Below, piece by piece: positions 29,423 to 41,946 of a DNA stretch of 64,000 bases (position 1 is its first letter; each line of letters opens with the position of its first letter). A program made the translations under genes and the position numbers. This DNA is from Chromohalobacter beijerinckii (GTDB lineage Bacteria; Pseudomonadota; Gammaproteobacteria; Pseudomonadales; Halomonadaceae): assembly GCF_023061185.1 (NCBI RefSeq), contig NZ_JAKGAK010000013.1, forward strand, positions 33,765-97,764, given 5' to 3'. A model generated the notes under the pieces. It was given only the letters and a program-made list of their open reading frames with translations, ran no database searches and was not told the origin of the DNA.

Positions 29423-31387
29423 TTGAACGACATGGCGAAGAACCTGATCCTCTGGTTGGTCATCGCGGCAGTGTTGCTGACGGTGTTCAACAACTTCAGT
29501 TCCGACAGCTCGCCTCAGGCGATGAGCTACTCTCAATTCGTCGAGCAGGTGCAGAATGACCAAGTGAGCAATGTAACCATCGAAGGTTACACGATCACGG
29601 GCGAGCGCGATGATGGCTCGCAATTCCAGACGATCCGTCCGGCGGCGCAAGATCCCAAGTTGATGGATGATCTGCTGGCGCACGATGTCAGTGTGGTCGG
29701 TAAGCAGCCGGAAGAGCAGAGCCTGTGGACGCGCCTGCTCGTGGCCAGCTTCCCGATTCTGATCATTTTGGCGATCTTCATCTTCTTCATGCGTCAAATG
29801 CAGGGGGGCGCTGGTGGCAAGGGCGGCCCCATGAGCTTCGGTAAGTCCAAAGCCAAGCTGCTGACCCAAGATCAGATCAAAACCACTTTTGCCGACGTAG
29901 CCGGTTGTGACGAGGCCAAGGAAGAAGTCGAAGAACTCGTCGACTTCCTCAAGGATCCCAGCAAGTTCCAGCGCTTGGGGGGGCAGATCCCTCGCGGCGT
30001 CCTGATGGTGGGACCGCCGGGGACGGGTAAGACGTTGCTGGCCAAGTCGATCTCTGGCGAAGCCAATGTGCCGTTCTTCTCGATCTCGGGCTCCGACTTC
30101 GTGGAAATGTTCGTCGGCGTAGGGGCGTCGCGTGTCCGTGACATGTTCGAGCAAGCCAAGAAGCAGGCTCCATGCATCATCTTCATCGATGAGATCGACG
30201 CCGTCGGGCGTTCGCGTGGTGCCGGCATGGGCGGCGGCAACGACGAACGCGAGCAGACGCTCAACCAATTGTTGGTCGAGATGGACGGTTTCGAAGCCAA
30301 CGAAGGCATCATCGTCATCGCCGCGACCAACCGTCCCGATGTGCTCGACCCCGCGCTGACGCGTCCCGGACGTTTCGACCGTCAGGTAGTGGTGGGGCTC
30401 CCCGATATTCGCGGTCGCGAGCACATTCTTGGCGTGCATTTGCGTAAGGTGCCGCTGGCGGATGATGTCCAATCTAGCTTCATTGCACGCGGGACGCCGG
30501 GTTTCTCCGGTGCCGATCTGGCCAACTTGGTCAATGAGGCCGCCTTGTTCGCTGCGCGTCGCAACAAGCGCCTGGTGGGCATGGACGAGCTCGAAATGGC
30601 CAAGGACAAGATCCTGATGGGCGCCGAAAAACGCTCGATGGCCATGTCTGAGAAGGAAAAGAGCAACACTGCGTATCACGAGTCGGGTCACGCCATCATC
30701 GGGCTCTTGATGCCTGAGCATGATCCTGTCTACAAGGTGACGATCATCCCGCGTGGCCGTGCGCTGGGTGTAACCATGTTCCTGCCAGAAGAAGACCGGT
30801 ATAGCCTCTCTCGCCAGCAGATCATCAGTCAGATTTGCTCGTTGTTTGGCGGCCGTCTTGCTGAAGAGATGACCCTGGGGCCGAATGGGGTCACCACGGG
30901 TGCATCAAACGACATCAAGCGCGCTACCGAGCTGGCCCATAACATGGTGGCCAAGTGGGGTCTCTCCGAAGAGATGGGGCCGCTGATGTATGACGAGGAC
31001 GAGTCGCACCAGTTCCTGGGTGGCCCTGGTCAAGGTGGCAAGCTCAAATCTGGCGAGACCACGACACGACTCGACAAAGAAGTGCGTCGGATCATCGATG
31101 AGTGCTATTCCAAGGCGCGCCAACTCCTCGAGGACAATCGTGACAAGCTCGATCTGATGGCCGAATCGTTGATGCAATACGAAACCATCGACGCCAACCA
31201 GATTCGCGAGATCATGGAAGGTCGTAAGCCGCGTCCGCCCGAGGATTGGGACGACAAGGGACCGACCACCGGGTCGGGGCACGCTGCGGGCACAGCGGCG
31301 GACGAAGAATCCGACGCCAGCAGTGACGAAGATGACGACGCGCGTCGTCGCCCCTCTGATCCGTTGGGCGGGCCAGCCGGCCACTAA
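29423..31387 (+). CDS. ftsH: ATP-dependent zinc metalloprotease FtsH
   Basis: Membrane-anchored AAA+ protease that degrades misfolded membrane proteins and regulators such as sigma-32 and LpxC. 654 residues: TM1 about 7-22, a periplasmic segment, TM2 about 108-127, Walker A GPPGTGKT near 197, Walker [32 protein letters not shown], and zinc site HESGH near 419. The C-terminal about 45 residues are very acidic. The TTG at 29423 lies 7 bases after GAGGG; the ATG at 29432 is the alternative start. Confidence 0.97.
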   Translation: MNDMAKNLILWLVIAAVLLTVFNNFSSDSSPQAMSYSQFVEQVQNDQVSNVTIEGYTITGERDDGSQFQTIRPAAQDPKLMDDLLAHDVSVVGKQPEEQSLWTRLLVASFPILIILAIFIFFMRQMQGGAGGKGGPMSFGKSKAKLLTQDQIKTTFADVAGCDEAKEEVEELVDFLKDPSKFQRLGGQIPRGVLMVGPPGTGKTLLAKSISGEANVPFFSISGSDFVEMFVGVGASRVRDMFEQAKKQAPCIIFIDEIDAVGRSRGAGMGGGNDEREQTLNQLLVEMDGFEANEGIIVIAATNRPDVLDPALTRPGRFDRQVVVGLPDIRGREHILGVHLRKVPLADDVQSSFIARGTPGFSGADLANLVNEAALFAARRNKRLVGMDELEMAKDKILMGAEKRSMAMSEKEKSNTAYHESGHAIIGLLMPEHDPVYKVTIIPRGRALGVTMFLPEEDRYSLSRQQIISQICSLFGGRLAEEMTLGPNGVTTGASNDIKRATELAHNMVAKWGLSEEMGPLMYDEDESHQFLGGPGQGGKLKSGETTTRLDKEVRRIIDECYSKARQLLEDNRDKLDLMAESLMQYETIDANQIREIMEGRKPRPPEDWDDKGPTTGSGHAAGTAADEESDASSDEDDDARRRPSDPLGGPAGH

Positions 31388-31510
31388 TATCAACTTAGTA
31401 CCACTTCCCAACGGGCGCCGCATAGCGGCGCCCGTTGGCGTTTGGAGTGTGCTTACACTCCGGCTACCGCATGGTAAGGTAGACGTTTGACGTTGCAACG
31501 GCTCTGATCA

Positions 31511-32377
31511 ATGCAAGACCGATACGCCATGCCCAAGCAGTTGCGTTGTGGGCGCCATCAGCTCGATCTCTCGTATCCTCGCGTCATGGGGATCCTCAAT
31601 GTCACGCCCGATTCGTTTTCCGACGGCGGCCGCCATAACGCCCTGGATGAAGCCGTACGTCACGCCGAAACCATGCTGGCCGAGGGCGCGGCGATCATCG
31701 ATATCGGTGGCGAATCGACGCGCCCCGGCGCGACACCGGTGCCGCTCCAGGAGGAGCTGGATCGCGTGTTGCCGGTGGTGGAGCGTTTGGTCAACGAGCT
31801 GGATGCATTGGTGTCGCTGGATACCAGCCGCGGCGAAGTGATGCGTGAGGCGGCATCGCGGGGCGCGGGCATGATCAATGACGTGCGCAGTCTGCGCTGG
31901 CCCGGCGCGCTGGAGGCCGCGGCGGTGAGCGGCCTGCCGGTGTGCGTGATGCATATGCTGGGCGAGCCTACCGACATGCAGCGGGCACCGCATTATGAGG
32001 TGCCTATCGAGGAAGCGGTCGCTACGTTCCTTGAGAAGCGTATCGCCGAATGCGAGGCGGCAGGAGTTCGACGCGACCAGTTGGTACTCGACCCAGGCTT
32101 TGGTTTCGGCAAGCGTGTCGAACATAACCTGCGCTTGCTGAATCGCATGCAACCATTGACTGAGTTTGGGCTCCCCGTGCTGGCCGGTATGTCACGTAAG
32201 AGTATGATTGGCAAAGTGCTGGCGCGTCCCGTCGAGGAGCGCTTGCCGGGCGGCCTGGCGCTCGCCACGATGGCGGTGGAGCGTGGGGCGCGTATCGTGC
32301 GCGTCCACGATGTGGGACCGACGGTGGATGCGGTCAATATGACTTGGGCAGTGCTACAGGAAGGCACCGACGCATGA
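31511..32377 (+). CDS. folP: Dihydropteroate synthase
   Basis: Condenses hydroxymethyl-dihydropterin pyrophosphate with p-aminobenzoate in folate synthesis; the sulfonamide target. The 288-residue TIM barrel has [16 protein letters not shown] near 27-42, [31 protein letters not shown] and the C-terminal RIVRVHDV. The start could also be ATG 31529. The stop overlaps glmM (ATGA). Confidence 0.96.
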   Translation: MQDRYAMPKQLRCGRHQLDLSYPRVMGILNVTPDSFSDGGRHNALDEAVRHAETMLAEGAAIIDIGGESTRPGATPVPLQEELDRVLPVVERLVNELDALVSLDTSRGEVMREAASRGAGMINDVRSLRWPGALEAAAVSGLPVCVMHMLGEPTDMQRAPHYEVPIEEAVATFLEKRIAECEAAGVRRDQLVLDPGFGFGKRVEHNLRLLNRMQPLTEFGLPVLAGMSRKSMIGKVLARPVEERLPGGLALATMAVERGARIVRVHDVGPTVDAVNMTWAVLQEGTDA

Positions 32378-33735
32378 CACGACGCTATTTTGGAACCGAT
32401 GGTATTCGCGGCACGGTGGGGGAGCCCCCCATTACCGCCGATTTCGTATTGAAGCTGGGCTGGGCGATGGGGCGTGTGCTGTCACGCCATACGGGGCGCA
32501 AATCGCGCGCCAAGGTGTTGATTGGTAAGGATACGCGGATTTCGGGCTATATGTTCGAGTCTGCCCTGGAAGCGGGGCTATCGGCGGCTGGGGTCGATGT
32601 GTCCTTGTTAGGGCCGATGCCCACGCCGGGTATCGCGTACCTGACGCGGACGTTCCGTGCCGATGCGGGCATCGTCATTTCCGCATCACACAATCCGTTT
32701 CAGGATAACGGCATCAAGTTCTTCTCCGCCGAGGGCGTCAAGCTTGCCGATGCCGTCGAGGAGGAGATCGAGGCGGAACTCGAGCAGCCGCTATCCACGG
32801 TCGCGCCGGCGGCCTTGGGCAAGGCGCTACGTATCTCGGATGCCGCGGGACGTTATATCGAATTCTGCAAGTCTACGGTGCCCGACCGTCTGACGCTGGA
32901 AGGCCTGAAGGTGGTGCTTGATTGCGCGCATGGCGCAACCTATCACATCGCGCCCAGCGTGTTACGCGAACTGGGCGCCGAGGTCAGCTTGATCGGCGTC
33001 GATCCGGATGGGCTCAATATCAACCAGGGCGTGGGATCCACGCATCCTGACGCCTTGCGTGCAACGGTGATTGAGCGTGGCGCCGACCTCGGCATGGCGT
33101 TGGATGGCGATGGCGACCGGGTGATTCTCGTTGATGCCGAAGGGCATGAGGTCGACGGCGACGATATTCTTTATCTGATTGCTCGCGACCGGAAGATGCG
33201 CGATATGTTGGGCGGTGGCGTGGTCGGGACGCTGATGTCCAACTTCGGTCTTGCGGCCGCGCTGGAGGCCTTGAGTATTCCCTTTGAGCGGGCCAAGGTC
33301 GGAGACCGTTATGTGATGGAGCGCTTGGCGGCCAACGGCTGGCAGCTGGGTGGCGAGTCCTCGGGGCATATCGTCTGCGGTCATGTGCAGTCGACCGGCG
33401 ATGGGATCGTGTCGGCGCTTCAAGTGCTAGCGATCATGGTACGCGAATCATCGTCGCTGTCGGGCCTGCTCAAGGGTTTCGAGAAAGCGCCGCAGGCGTT
33501 GGTCAACGTACGCCTGACCTCCGATGTCGATAATGAGGCGCTGTTGGCCAATGAGCAGGTGCGCCATGCCGTTGCCTCAGTCGAGGCGGAGCTGGGCGAC
33601 GAAGGGCGTGTATTGTTGCGCCCTTCGGGCACCGAACCCTTGATCCGAGTCATGGTTGAAGGGCGTCCCCATTTCGACGTCGATGCGCTAGCCAAGCGTA
33701 TTGCGGACGATATCGAAGGGCAAATGGCGCGCTGA
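32374..33735 (+). CDS. glmM: Phosphoglucosamine mutase
   Basis: Converts glucosamine-6-phosphate to glucosamine-1-phosphate for UDP-GlcNAc, hence peptidoglycan and LPS. The 453-residue protein starts [13 protein letters not shown] at 32374, overlapping folP. The phosphoserine is Ser105 in [12 protein letters not shown]; metal site ALDGDGDRV; sugar loop GGESSGHI; phosphate loop [12 protein letters not shown]. All are intact. Confidence 0.97.
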   Translation: MTRRYFGTDGIRGTVGEPPITADFVLKLGWAMGRVLSRHTGRKSRAKVLIGKDTRISGYMFESALEAGLSAAGVDVSLLGPMPTPGIAYLTRTFRADAGIVISASHNPFQDNGIKFFSAEGVKLADAVEEEIEAELEQPLSTVAPAALGKALRISDAAGRYIEFCKSTVPDRLTLEGLKVVLDCAHGATYHIAPSVLRELGAEVSLIGVDPDGLNINQGVGSTHPDALRATVIERGADLGMALDGDGDRVILVDAEGHEVDGDDILYLIARDRKMRDMLGGGVVGTLMSNFGLAAALEALSIPFERAKVGDRYVMERLAANGWQLGGESSGHIVCGHVQSTGDGIVSALQVLAIMVRESSSLSGLLKGFEKAPQALVNVRLTSDVDNEALLANEQVRHAVASVEAELGDEGRVLLRPSGTEPLIRVMVEGRPHFDVDALAKRIADDIEGQMAR

Positions 33736-33799
33736 GGCGCGCATATTGTGTTGTCAATACGCCTCCTATACCATGGCGCTCCATTCGGAGGACTATTCT

Positions 33800-34549
33800 A
33801 TGCGCACGCCGCTGATCGCGGGCAATTGGAAGATGAACGGCTCGCACGCACTGGTGGACGCGTTCGGTCGTGCCTTCGCCGACGCCGCGCTTCCCGAATC
33901 GCTGGATGTCGCAGTATTGCCGCCATTTCCTTATCTCGATGCGGCACGTCGCGCGTTGGCCGACGTATCCGTGCAGCTCGGTGCGCAGACGCTCAATCCG
34001 TCGCATGCCGGTGCGCACACTGGCGAGGTCAGTGGGCGTATGCTCAAAGAGTTTGGTGTCGACTATGTGCTCGTCGGCCATTCGGAGCGGCGTGCGCTCT
34101 ACCGGGAAACCGATGATGAGGTCTATGACCGCTTGCTGGCAGCATTGGATGTCGGGATTCAGCCGATTTTGTGCGTCGGCGAGACGCTCGAGGAGCGCGA
34201 TGCAGGGCATACCTTTGATGTCGTGCTGCGCCAGGTCGGCCATGCGTTGGCTCCCCTCGAGCCCGAGCAGCGCGCTCGGGTAACGATCGCTTACGAGCCG
34301 GTGTGGGCCATCGGTACGGGACGCACGGCGACGCCTGAGCAAGCGCAGGACGTCATGGCCGCTATTCGCGAGTACCAGTCCGGTTTCGATCCAGACCTGG
34401 CGCAAGCAATGCGTCTGCTTTACGGCGGCAGCATGAGCGCGGCCAACGCGGCTGAACTGCTGGCTCAGCCGGACATCGACGGCGGCCTGGTGGGTGGTGC
34501 TTCGCTCAAGGTCGACGATTTTCTAGCCATTTGTCATTCAGCAAGGTAG
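33800..34549 (+). CDS. tpiA: Triosephosphate isomerase
   Basis: Interconverts dihydroxyacetone phosphate and glyceraldehyde-3-phosphate. The 249-residue protein begins [15 protein letters not shown] after CGGAGGA. The catalytic His is in VGHSERR, the Glu in [20 protein letters not shown], and the phosphate loop in LLYGGSM. It sits between glmM and secG as in pseudomonads. Confidence 0.97.
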   Translation: MRTPLIAGNWKMNGSHALVDAFGRAFADAALPESLDVAVLPPFPYLDAARRALADVSVQLGAQTLNPSHAGAHTGEVSGRMLKEFGVDYVLVGHSERRALYRETDDEVYDRLLAALDVGIQPILCVGETLEERDAGHTFDVVLRQVGHALAPLEPEQRARVTIAYEPVWAIGTGRTATPEQAQDVMAAIREYQSGFDPDLAQAMRLLYGGSMSAANAAELLAQPDIDGGLVGGASLKVDDFLAICHSAR

Positions 34550-34553
34550 CGCG

Positions 34554-34913
34554 ATGTATATTGGGGTGTTGTTGGTTCATGTGGCGATCGCCATTGCCCT
34601 GGTGGTGTTGGTGTTGCTGCAGCAGGGCAAGGGGGCCGACGCTGGCGCGTCCTTTGGGGGCGGTGCTTCGCAAACGGTCTTCGGGTCGCAAGGCAGCGGT
34701 AATTTCCTGGCAAAGTTGACAGGAGTGCTGGCGGCGATTTTCTTCGTGACTTCGCTGGGCCTGGCATACTTCGTCTCGCAGGCAGGAGACGCACCACAGG
34801 AAGGTGTGCCCGACGCGCAGGCCGTCGAGCAACAAAATTCCTCGCAGTCTATTGACGAAGAGGCAGATAGCGAGGAGAATACAGCGCCAGTACTCGAGGA
34901 CGGCGGCGAATAA
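34554..34913 (+). CDS. secG: Preprotein translocase subunit SecG
   Basis: Small SecYEG subunit. The 119-residue protein has two transmembrane helices (about 3-21 and 51-72) around the conserved [32 protein letters not shown] loop, then a Gln/Glu/Asp-rich acidic tail of about 45 residues. It starts 4 bases after the tpiA stop. Confidence 0.95.
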   Translation: MYIGVLLVHVAIAIALVVLVLLQQGKGADAGASFGGGASQTVFGSQGSGNFLAKLTGVLAAIFFVTSLGLAYFVSQAGDAPQEGVPDAQAVEQQNSSQSIDEEADSEENTAPVLEDGGE

Positions 34914-35052
34914 ATGCAATGTCGTCATTGAGTTAGCTCATCGAACAATGTGCGAGGCCAAGATGGCTGGCATCACGATGAGCGGTTTAGCAGGTGAAGC
35001 GACACAAGCGAAGGTATCAAACGTTTTGTGCCGAGGTAGCCTGGCCCCTGTT

Positions 35053-35139
35053 GCCGAAGTGGTGGAATTGGTAGACACGCTATCTTGAGGGGGTAGTGGC
35101 CTCATGGTCGTGCGGGTTCAAGTCCCGCCTTCGGCACCA
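35053..35139 (+). tRNA. tRNA-Leu(GAG)
   Basis: 87-nt class-II tRNA. The acceptor stem GCCGAAG/CTTCGGC is perfect, the discriminator is A, and CCA is encoded. The anticodon loop TTGAGGG carries GAG at 35087-35089; a long variable arm follows, and the T-loop GGGTTCAAGTCCC is clear. The secG-tRNA-Leu-tRNA-fMet-rimP order is as in E. coli. Confidence 0.97.
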
Positions 35140-35246
35140 CATTGAGTCAATGTAAGCTGTTGACCCAATTAAAGATTGGCACGATATGACGATGGTTCGG
35201 CACCTTGACCTTTCAAGAGGTGGCCAGTATAATCGTCAGCCATTGA

Positions 35247-35323
<77 letters not shown>

Positions 35324-35338
35324 AGTTTTTTACGAAAG

Positions 35339-35364
35339 GCCCCTTCCTATGAAGGGGCTTTTTG
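35339..35364 (+). terminator. Terminator after tRNA-fMet
   Basis: GCCCCTTC / GAAGGGGC with loop CTAT, then TTTTTG. Confidence 0.85.
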
Positions 35365-35459
35365 TTATCACTTGCGACGATAACGCCAATCAGCCACCTA
35401 GCTTTCCTCTTTACTCCTGGTCAGGTGCCTGATGCAACTGCTAGTGGGAGCCTCCGTCT

Positions 35460-35921
35460 GTGGCAAATAAGCACGCTGCATTGAATACGCTCATCGAGCC
35501 GGTCGTGACGGCCATGGGTTTCGATCTCTGGGGGGTCGACTACCTTGCCCAGGGTAAGCATTCCCGTCTGGTGATCTATATCGAAAGCGCCGAGGGCGTG
35601 ACCGTGGATGACTGCGCGTCAGTCAGCCGTCAAGTCAGTGGCGTGTTGGATGTAGAAGACCCCATTGCGGGAGAATATCGCTTGGAGGTCTCATCGCCGG
35701 GGATGGATCGGCCCCTGTTTACGCTCGATCAGTTCGCGCGTTTCAAGGGCAGCCATGTCAAGGTGAAGTTGAGCGTCCCCTTCGAAGGGCGTCGCAAGTT
35801 TCAGGGACAACTGGCGGGTGTCGAGGGCGACGAGATTCTGCTGCAACTCGACGGACAAGAATATTGCTTTCCAGTCGAAAGCATCGAGCAGGCGCGGGTG
35901 GTGCCTCAGTTCGATAATTAA
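35460..35921 (+). CDS. rimP: Ribosome maturation factor RimP
   Basis: Needed for 30S maturation. The 153-residue protein starts at GTG 35460 ([28 protein letters not shown]). Conserved [35 protein letters not shown] and [12 protein letters not shown] are present. First gene of rimP-nusA-infB-rbfA-truB-rpsO. Confidence 0.96.
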   Translation: MANKHAALNTLIEPVVTAMGFDLWGVDYLAQGKHSRLVIYIESAEGVTVDDCASVSRQVSGVLDVEDPIAGEYRLEVSSPGMDRPLFTLDQFARFKGSHVKVKLSVPFEGRRKFQGQLAGVEGDEILLQLDGQEYCFPVESIEQARVVPQFDN

Positions 35922-35947
35922 GGACAGCTTTTCTACGAGGCATAGGC

Positions 35948-37441
35948 ATGAGTAAAGAGATTCTGCTAGTCGTGGATGCGATCTCGAACGAAAAGGGGGT
36001 GCCGCGAGAAGTGATCTTCGAGGCCGTGGAGTCGGCGCTGGCGAGTGCATCGCGCAAGCGTTTCGACGGCCAGGAAGTGAGCGCCCGCGTCAAGATCGAC
36101 CGTGTGACTGGCGACTATGAAACCTTCCGTCGCTGGACCGTCGTCGACGACGACGCGTTCGAGAATCCGGACAGCGAGATTCCGTTCTCCGAGGCAGAGC
36201 GTCGCGATCCGCCGCTGGCCCTAGGCGATGTGGTCGAAGAACAGGTCGAGTCGGTAGCTTTTGGGCGCATCGCTGCCCAAACCGCTAAGCAGGTCATCGT
36301 GCAGAAAGTGCGCGAAGCCGAACGAGCCGAGGTCGTGCGCCAATACGCCGAGCGTGAGGGCGAACTGGTGGCAGGTATCGTCAAAAAGACCACGCGTGAA
36401 GGGTTGGTAGTCGATCTGGGAGAGAACGCCGAGGCGTTCCTCCCGCGTAGTGAAATGATTCCCGGCGAGCGTTACCGCATGAACGAGCGGGTACGTGCAC
36501 TGTTGTGGAAGGTCGATGCCGAGGCGCGTGGCTCGCAGTTGATTCTGACGCGTACGCGTCCTGAGATGATCGTCGAGCTTTTCAAGATAGAAGTACCTGA
36601 AATTGCTGAGCAATTGATCGAGATCAAAGGGGCGGCGCGCGATCCAGGCGCACGCGCCAAGATCGCGGTGAAGACCAACGACAAGCGTATCGATCCGGTC
36701 GGTGCGTGTGTCGGCATGCGCGGTTCGCGTGTGCAAGCGGTGTCCAATGAGCTGGGTAACGAGCGCGTGGACATCATTACGTGGGACGACAACCCGGCGC
36801 AATTGGTGATCAACGCCATGGCGCCTGCGGAAGTCGGTTCCATTCTTGTCGACGAAGACGCCCACTCCATGGATGTCGCCGTCGCCGAGGATAACCTGGC
36901 GCAGGCCATCGGCCGCAGCGGCCAGAACGTTCGCCTGGCTTCCGAGCTGACGGGCTGGACGCTCAACGTGATGACCGAGGAAGAGGCCGAAGGCAAGCGC
37001 GAGCAAGAAATCGACAGCCTGATCGAGTACTTCATCAATCATCTCGAAGTCGACGAGGAACTGGCTCGTCTGCTGGTCGAGGAAGGCTTTACCTCGCTCG
37101 AAGAGCTGGCTTACGTGCCGCTCGAGGAATTGCTCGAAATCGAGGAATTGGATGAAGCACTGATCGAAACGCTGCGCGCTCGAGCCAAGGACGAGTTGCT
37201 GACGCTGGCCATTGCCTCAGAGGAGGCACTGGACGGTGCGCAGCCTGACGACGACCTCCTTGAAATGGAGGGCATGGAGCGTCACTTGGCATTCACGCTC
37301 GCCAGCCGAGGGATCGTTACTCGTGAGGATTTGGCCGAGCAGTCCATCGATGATCTCAAGGACATCGACGATGTGGACGAAGAGCGCGCTGCGGCGCTGA
37401 TAATGACCGCTCGTGCGCCTTGGTTCGAGAGCGAACAGTAA
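35948..37441 (+). CDS. nusA: Transcription termination/antitermination factor NusA
   Basis: RNA-polymerase-binding factor in pausing, termination and antitermination. The 497-residue protein has an N-terminal polymerase-binding domain (1-about 130), an S1 domain (about 135-200), two KH domains ([27 protein letters not shown]), and two acidic C-terminal repeats (about 365-425 and 440-497) as in gammaproteobacteria. Confidence 0.97.
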   Translation: MSKEILLVVDAISNEKGVPREVIFEAVESALASASRKRFDGQEVSARVKIDRVTGDYETFRRWTVVDDDAFENPDSEIPFSEAERRDPPLALGDVVEEQVESVAFGRIAAQTAKQVIVQKVREAERAEVVRQYAEREGELVAGIVKKTTREGLVVDLGENAEAFLPRSEMIPGERYRMNERVRALLWKVDAEARGSQLILTRTRPEMIVELFKIEVPEIAEQLIEIKGAARDPGARAKIAVKTNDKRIDPVGACVGMRGSRVQAVSNELGNERVDIITWDDNPAQLVINAMAPAEVGSILVDEDAHSMDVAVAEDNLAQAIGRSGQNVRLASELTGWTLNVMTEEEAEGKREQEIDSLIEYFINHLEVDEELARLLVEEGFTSLEELAYVPLEELLEIEELDEALIETLRARAKDELLTLAIASEEALDGAQPDDDLLEMEGMERHLAFTLASRGIVTREDLAEQSIDDLKDIDDVDEERAAALIMTARAPWFESEQ

Positions 37442-37468
37442 TCTGGTCACGGGCTCAGGAGGGTCGTA

Positions 37469-40024
37469 ATGTCAGACATGACCGTTAAGGATTTTGCCAG
37501 TAAGGTGGGACGCGATGTGTCCCGTCTACTGGAGCAGATGAAAGAAGCAGGACTCCCTCACAAGGCCGAAAGCGATGCGGTATCCGAGGAGGACAAACAG
37601 CGCCTTCTCGATCACCTGACGCGTAGCCATGGTGGGGATAGCGGCGCGACGAAGAATCGTGTGACGTTGACACGTAATACCAAGAGCCGGATCCGTAGTG
37701 GCGATGGTCGCGGCAAGGCCATCGATGTACAGGTGCGCAAGAAGCGTACTTACGTCAAGCGCGAGCCGGAGCCGACCGAAGAAGCACCGGCCGAGGAAGC
37801 CGGTCCGCGTCAGTTGGTCGGTGACATGGCCGATGCCAAGCAGGCTCAGGCCGCCCAGGCTGCCGAAGCCGCTAAGGCGGAACAGGCCGCTGCGGAAGAG
37901 GCCGAACGGGCGAAGGCACAAGAGCCGGCACAAGACGCTCAGCCATCCGAGACCGCCAAGCCGGCTGAAAGTGAGGCCCCGAGCACACCGGACACCCCCG
38001 TGCCCGAAGACATTGCCACACCGGCACCCGCGAGCGAGCCCTACGTCGAAGCGCCACCGAAAGAGCCACGCACACCGAATCGTCGCGGTCAGACTCCTCA
38101 CAAGAAAGAGTCCGAGCGTGGCCGCAAAGGTGGTCGTGACGATGATGACGAGCGTCGTGAGCGTCGTCGCGGCAATGCCAAGAAAGCCAAGCGCTCCGAG
38201 CGTCGTGGTGGTCGTCGTGGTAGCGGCGGTCGTGATAATCAGCATGGCTTCCAGAAGCCGACGCAGCCCATCGTCCGTGAAGTTGGCATTCCTGAGTCGA
38301 TCAGCGTTGCCGAGCTGGCCGACAAGATGTCGATCAAGGCCAATGAGGTCATCAAGGCGATGTTCACCATGGGTGCGGCGGTGACCATCAACCAGACCAT
38401 CGACCAAGACACGGCGGCCATCGTCGTCGAAGAGATGGGCCACAAGCCCAAGCTGGTCAAGGACGATGCGCTGGAGACGGAAGTGCTCGAGGCCATCTCC
38501 TACGAAGGCGAAGAGATTACTCGTGCGCCGGTCGTCACCGTCATGGGTCACGTCGACCACGGCAAGACCTCGCTGCTCGACTATATCCGTCGCACCAAGG
38601 TTGCAACCGGGGAAGCCGGCGGTATCACGCAGCACATCGGTGCCTATCACGTCGAGGACCAGCACGGTGGCGTGACCTTCCTCGACACTCCAGGCCACGC
38701 GGCGTTCACCGCCATGCGTGCTCGCGGTGCTCAGGCGACCGATGTTGTCATCCTGGTCGTTGCGGCCGACGATGGCGTCATGCCGCAGACCGTCGAGGCG
38801 ATCGAGCATTCAAAAGCGGCCGGCGTGCCGATGGTGGTGGCGGTCAACAAGGTCGATAAGGAAGGTGCGGATTTCGACCGTATCCGCAATGAGCTGTCTC
38901 AACACGGTGTGATCTCCGAGGAATGGGGCGGCGATACGCAGTTCGTACACGTCTCAGCCAAGACCGGTGACGGCATCGATGCACTGCTCGAGGCGGTACT
39001 GCTGGTCTCCGAAGTGCTCGAGCTCAAGGCGGTGCCGGAAGCACCTGCCAAAGGCGTCGTCGTTGAATCTCAGCTGGACAAGGGCCGCGGTCCGGTGGCG
39101 ACCGTGCTGGTGCAGAACGGCACGCTCAAGCGGGGCGATATCGTCTTGGCTGGTTTGCACTATGGTCGCGTTCGAGCGCTGGTCAACGAGACCGGCACGC
39201 GCGTGGAAGAGGTCGGCCCGGCCATGCCGGTCGAGATCCAGGGGCTCGATGGTACGCCCGAAGCCGGTGACGAGTTCATCGTCGTCGCCGACGAGAAGAA
39301 GGCACGTGAAGTCGCCAACTTCCGTCAGGGCAAGTACCGCGAAGTGCGCCTGGCTCGCCAGCAGAAAGCCAAGCTGGAGAACATGTTCAGCCAGATGGGC
39401 CAGGACGAAGTGGCCAAGGTCAACATCGTCCTCAAAGTCGATGTTCAAGGTTCCTTGGAAGCGATTCGCGGTGCCCTGGAAGAACTCTCCACCGAGGAGG
39501 TCAAGGTCGCAGTCGTGTCTTCGGGTGTCGGCGGTATCACCGGTACCGATGCCAACTTGGCGGTGGCCAGTGACGCCATTCTGGTCGGTTTCAACGTGCG
39601 TGCCGATGTGTCTGCGCGGGAAATCGTCGAACGAGAAGGCTTGGATCTGCGCTATTACAGCGTGATCTATCACCTCATCGACGAGGTCAAGCAAGCCATG
39701 AGTGGCATGCTGGCGCCGGAGTGGAAGGAAGAGATCGTCGGCGTGGCCGAAGTTCGTGAGGTGTTCCGTGCGCCCAAGATCGGCGCCGTGGCAGGCTGTA
39801 TGGTCGTCGAAGGCACCGTGCATCGTCACAAGCGGATCCGCGTACTGCGCGAGAACGTCGTCATCTACGAAGGCGAGCTGGAATCCCTGCGTCGCTACAA
39901 GGATGACCTTGGCGAGGTCCGCAGCGGTATGGAATGCGGTATCGGTGTCAAGAACTACAACGACGTTCAGGTCGGCGACAAGATCGAGGTCTTCGATCAG
40001 GTCAAGGTCGAGCGTAGCCTGTAA
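37469..40024 (+). CDS. infB: Translation initiation factor IF-2
   Basis: GTPase that places initiator tRNA on the 30S subunit. 851 residues: an IF2N domain at 1-50, a low-complexity Ala/Glu/Lys/Arg/Pro-rich linker to about 265, a second IF2N domain, then the G domain with [12 protein letters not shown] near 360, DTPGHAAF and NKVDK. Domains III and IV end in the fMet-tRNA-binding C-terminus. Confidence 0.98.
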   Translation: MSDMTVKDFASKVGRDVSRLLEQMKEAGLPHKAESDAVSEEDKQRLLDHLTRSHGGDSGATKNRVTLTRNTKSRIRSGDGRGKAIDVQVRKKRTYVKREPEPTEEAPAEEAGPRQLVGDMADAKQAQAAQAAEAAKAEQAAAEEAERAKAQEPAQDAQPSETAKPAESEAPSTPDTPVPEDIATPAPASEPYVEAPPKEPRTPNRRGQTPHKKESERGRKGGRDDDDERRERRRGNAKKAKRSERRGGRRGSGGRDNQHGFQKPTQPIVREVGIPESISVAELADKMSIKANEVIKAMFTMGAAVTINQTIDQDTAAIVVEEMGHKPKLVKDDALETEVLEAISYEGEEITRAPVVTVMGHVDHGKTSLLDYIRRTKVATGEAGGITQHIGAYHVEDQHGGVTFLDTPGHAAFTAMRARGAQATDVVILVVAADDGVMPQTVEAIEHSKAAGVPMVVAVNKVDKEGADFDRIRNELSQHGVISEEWGGDTQFVHVSAKTGDGIDALLEAVLLVSEVLELKAVPEAPAKGVVVESQLDKGRGPVATVLVQNGTLKRGDIVLAGLHYGRVRALVNETGTRVEEVGPAMPVEIQGLDGTPEAGDEFIVVADEKKAREVANFRQGKYREVRLARQQKAKLENMFSQMGQDEVAKVNIVLKVDVQGSLEAIRGALEELSTEEVKVAVVSSGVGGITGTDANLAVASDAILVGFNVRADVSAREIVEREGLDLRYYSVIYHLIDEVKQAMSGMLAPEWKEEIVGVAEVREVFRAPKIGAVAGCMVVEGTVHRHKRIRVLRENVVIYEGELESLRRYKDDLGEVRSGMECGIGVKNYNDVQVGDKIEVFDQVKVERSL

Positions 40025-40080
40025 GGCATGGCGGACGACGTGTCGTCCGTCATCCGAATGGCGAATCGCGGGAGATAACG

Positions 40081-40473
40081 ATGCGCGAATTCAAACGTAC
40101 CGATCGTGTGGCCGATCAACTCCAGCAGGAGTTGGCTACCCTCATCCAGCGTGAGATCAAGGATCCACGCCTGGGGATGGTCACCGTGAGTGCGGTGAAG
40201 GTCAGCCGCGATCTGGGCTACGCTGACATCTACATCACACTGTTGGGTGAAAACGATGCCACGCGCATCGATGAAAACCTCAAGGTATTGCGTCATGCGA
40301 GGGGTTTTTTGCGCAGTCAGATCGCCAATCGCGTCAAACTACGGCATGTGCCGGAACTGCGCTTTCATTACGATGAAAGCGTTGTGCGTGGTCAGCGTCT
40401 GTCATCCTTGATCGACGAGGCGGTGGCCGATGATCGCCGGCGTCACGAAGATGATGAAGACGAGGTACGTTGA
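40081..40473 (+). CDS. rbfA: 30S ribosome-binding factor RbfA
   Basis: Cold-shock-associated KH-like factor for 16S rRNA 5'-end maturation. The 130-residue protein has FKRTDRVADQLQQELATLIQREIKDPRLGMVTVSAVKVSRDLGYADIYIT and VKLRHVPELRFHYDES, and an acidic tail. The stop overlaps truB by one base. Confidence 0.96.
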   Translation: MREFKRTDRVADQLQQELATLIQREIKDPRLGMVTVSAVKVSRDLGYADIYITLLGENDATRIDENLKVLRHARGFLRSQIANRVKLRHVPELRFHYDESVVRGQRLSSLIDEAVADDRRRHEDDEDEVR

Positions 40474-41396
40474 TGGCGCGACGTCGTCGTGGCATACCGG
40501 TGGATGGCGTGCTACTGCTCGATAAGGCGCAGGGCATTTCGTCTAACCATGCCTTGCAGCAGGTGCGCCGTCTGTATGAGGCGCAAAAGGCTGGCCATAC
40601 CGGTACGCTGGACCCAATGGCGACTGGCTTGCTGCCGATCTGCTTTGGCGAGGCGACCAAGTTTTCTGCCTATTTGCTCGATGCCGACAAGACGTACCGT
40701 ACGCATGTCAGGCTCGGCGAGACCACCGATAGCGGTGATGCAGAAGGCACTTTGGTTGAACGTCATTCGGTCCCGGCCCTCGTCGAGCAAGATATCGAGG
40801 CCGTGCTGGCGAGGTTCCGCGGTGACATCGAGCAGATTCCGCCAATGTACTCGGCGCTCAAGCACCAGGGGCGCCCTCTCTACGAGCTGGCTCGCGAAGG
40901 CAAGCAGGTCGAGCGTGCGGCGCGCCGCGTGAGAGTTTATGATATGCGCCTGCTGTCGTGTGAGGCCGAAGGCTTCGAGCTTGAGGTCCGCTGTAGCAAG
41001 GGCACCTACATCCGTACCCTGGCTGAGGATATCGGTCGGGCGCTAGGCTGTGGTGCGCATATTACGTCCCTGCGTCGGCTGCGTAGCGGACCTTTCGATG
41101 CCGATGCCATGCAGGGCTTCGAGGCGCTCGAGCAAATGGACGGGGCCTCGCGTCAGGCGAGGCTGCTGCCTGTCGATGCGATGCTGCCCCATGTGCCAGC
41201 GCTTGAGGTGGCAGCGATCGAATCGCGGCGGCTTCTTCAGGGACAGCGGGCTCGAGTGGATACCGGAGCGTTGGCTCCGGACGAGACGGCGCGTCTATAT
41301 CACGACGGCGCTTTTCTAGGGCTCGTGAGCGTTACGACACCTGGGGAAGTCATGCCGCGACGCTTACGGAATACCGCCTCGCCCGTTCGCGAGTGA
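40473..41396 (+). CDS. truB: tRNA pseudouridine-55 synthase
   Basis: Makes pseudouridine 55 in the T-loop of tRNAs. The 307-residue protein has GVLLLDKAQGISSNHALQ, the catalytic Asp in GHTGTLDPMATGLLPICFGEATK near residue 48, PPMYSALKHQGRPLYELAREG, and CSKGTYIRTLAEDIG. A C-terminal PUA-like domain follows. The ATG at 40473 overlaps the rbfA TGA. Confidence 0.97.
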   Translation: MARRRRGIPVDGVLLLDKAQGISSNHALQQVRRLYEAQKAGHTGTLDPMATGLLPICFGEATKFSAYLLDADKTYRTHVRLGETTDSGDAEGTLVERHSVPALVEQDIEAVLARFRGDIEQIPPMYSALKHQGRPLYELAREGKQVERAARRVRVYDMRLLSCEAEGFELEVRCSKGTYIRTLAEDIGRALGCGAHITSLRRLRSGPFDADAMQGFEALEQMDGASRQARLLPVDAMLPHVPALEVAAIESRRLLQGQRARVDTGALAPDETARLYHDGAFLGLVSVTTPGEVMPRRLRNTASPVRE

Positions 41397-41567
41397 GGCG
41401 TGATACTCGGCGCGTGCCATGTGCGCCGGGCGGACCGATACCATCGGTGTGCATGAAGGCCAGGCCTTTAACATGGCGCCCGTATTTCGCGGGCAGTACC
41501 TGGAGACTGCAAATATGCGTGGTCTCCGACATTCATTGCTCAGGCATATTGTTTACTGGAGAGAGAA
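41397..41567 (+). promoter_or_regulatory. rpsO leader region
   Basis: 171 bases between truB and rpsO containing several hairpins: CGGCGC/GCGCCG at 41408-41428, GCCCG/CGGGC at 41478-41494, and GGAGAC/GTCTCC at 41502-41527. In E. coli S15 represses its own synthesis by binding a folded leader, so this is a plausible site, but I cannot map the pseudoknot. Confidence 0.35.
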
Positions 41568-41837
41568 ATGGCACTGACCGCTGAACAGAAAGCCGCCATC
41601 GTTGACGAATACGGTCGTGGCGAAAGCGATACCGGTTCCCCTGAAGTACAGGTGGCTCTGCTATCCGCCAACATCGATGGCTTGCAGGATCACTTCAAGA
41701 GCAACAAGCAGGATCACCATTCTCGTCGTGGTCTGATTCGCATGGTCAACCAGCGTCGCAAGCTGCTGGATTACCTGAAGCGCAAGGATCTCGGGCGTTA
41801 TCAGTCGTTGATCCAGCGTCTCGGCCTGCGCCGCTAA
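41568..41837 (+). CDS. rpsO: Ribosomal protein S15
   Basis: 89-residue primary 16S rRNA-binding protein of the 30S platform. [57 protein letters not shown] is near-identical to the family. It is followed by a terminator before pnp. Confidence 0.98.
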   Translation: MALTAEQKAAIVDEYGRGESDTGSPEVQVALLSANIDGLQDHFKSNKQDHHSRRGLIRMVNQRRKLLDYLKRKDLGRYQSLIQRLGLRR

Positions 41838-41946
41838 GGAAAGTCTCGTTCGCGACAAAGCAGGTGTGGATGCCATGAAGGTACTGCACCTGCATGCCAG
41901 GGTCGCGAAGGTCTTTCACGTGAGCACCGACGCATGGTTGTTTGAA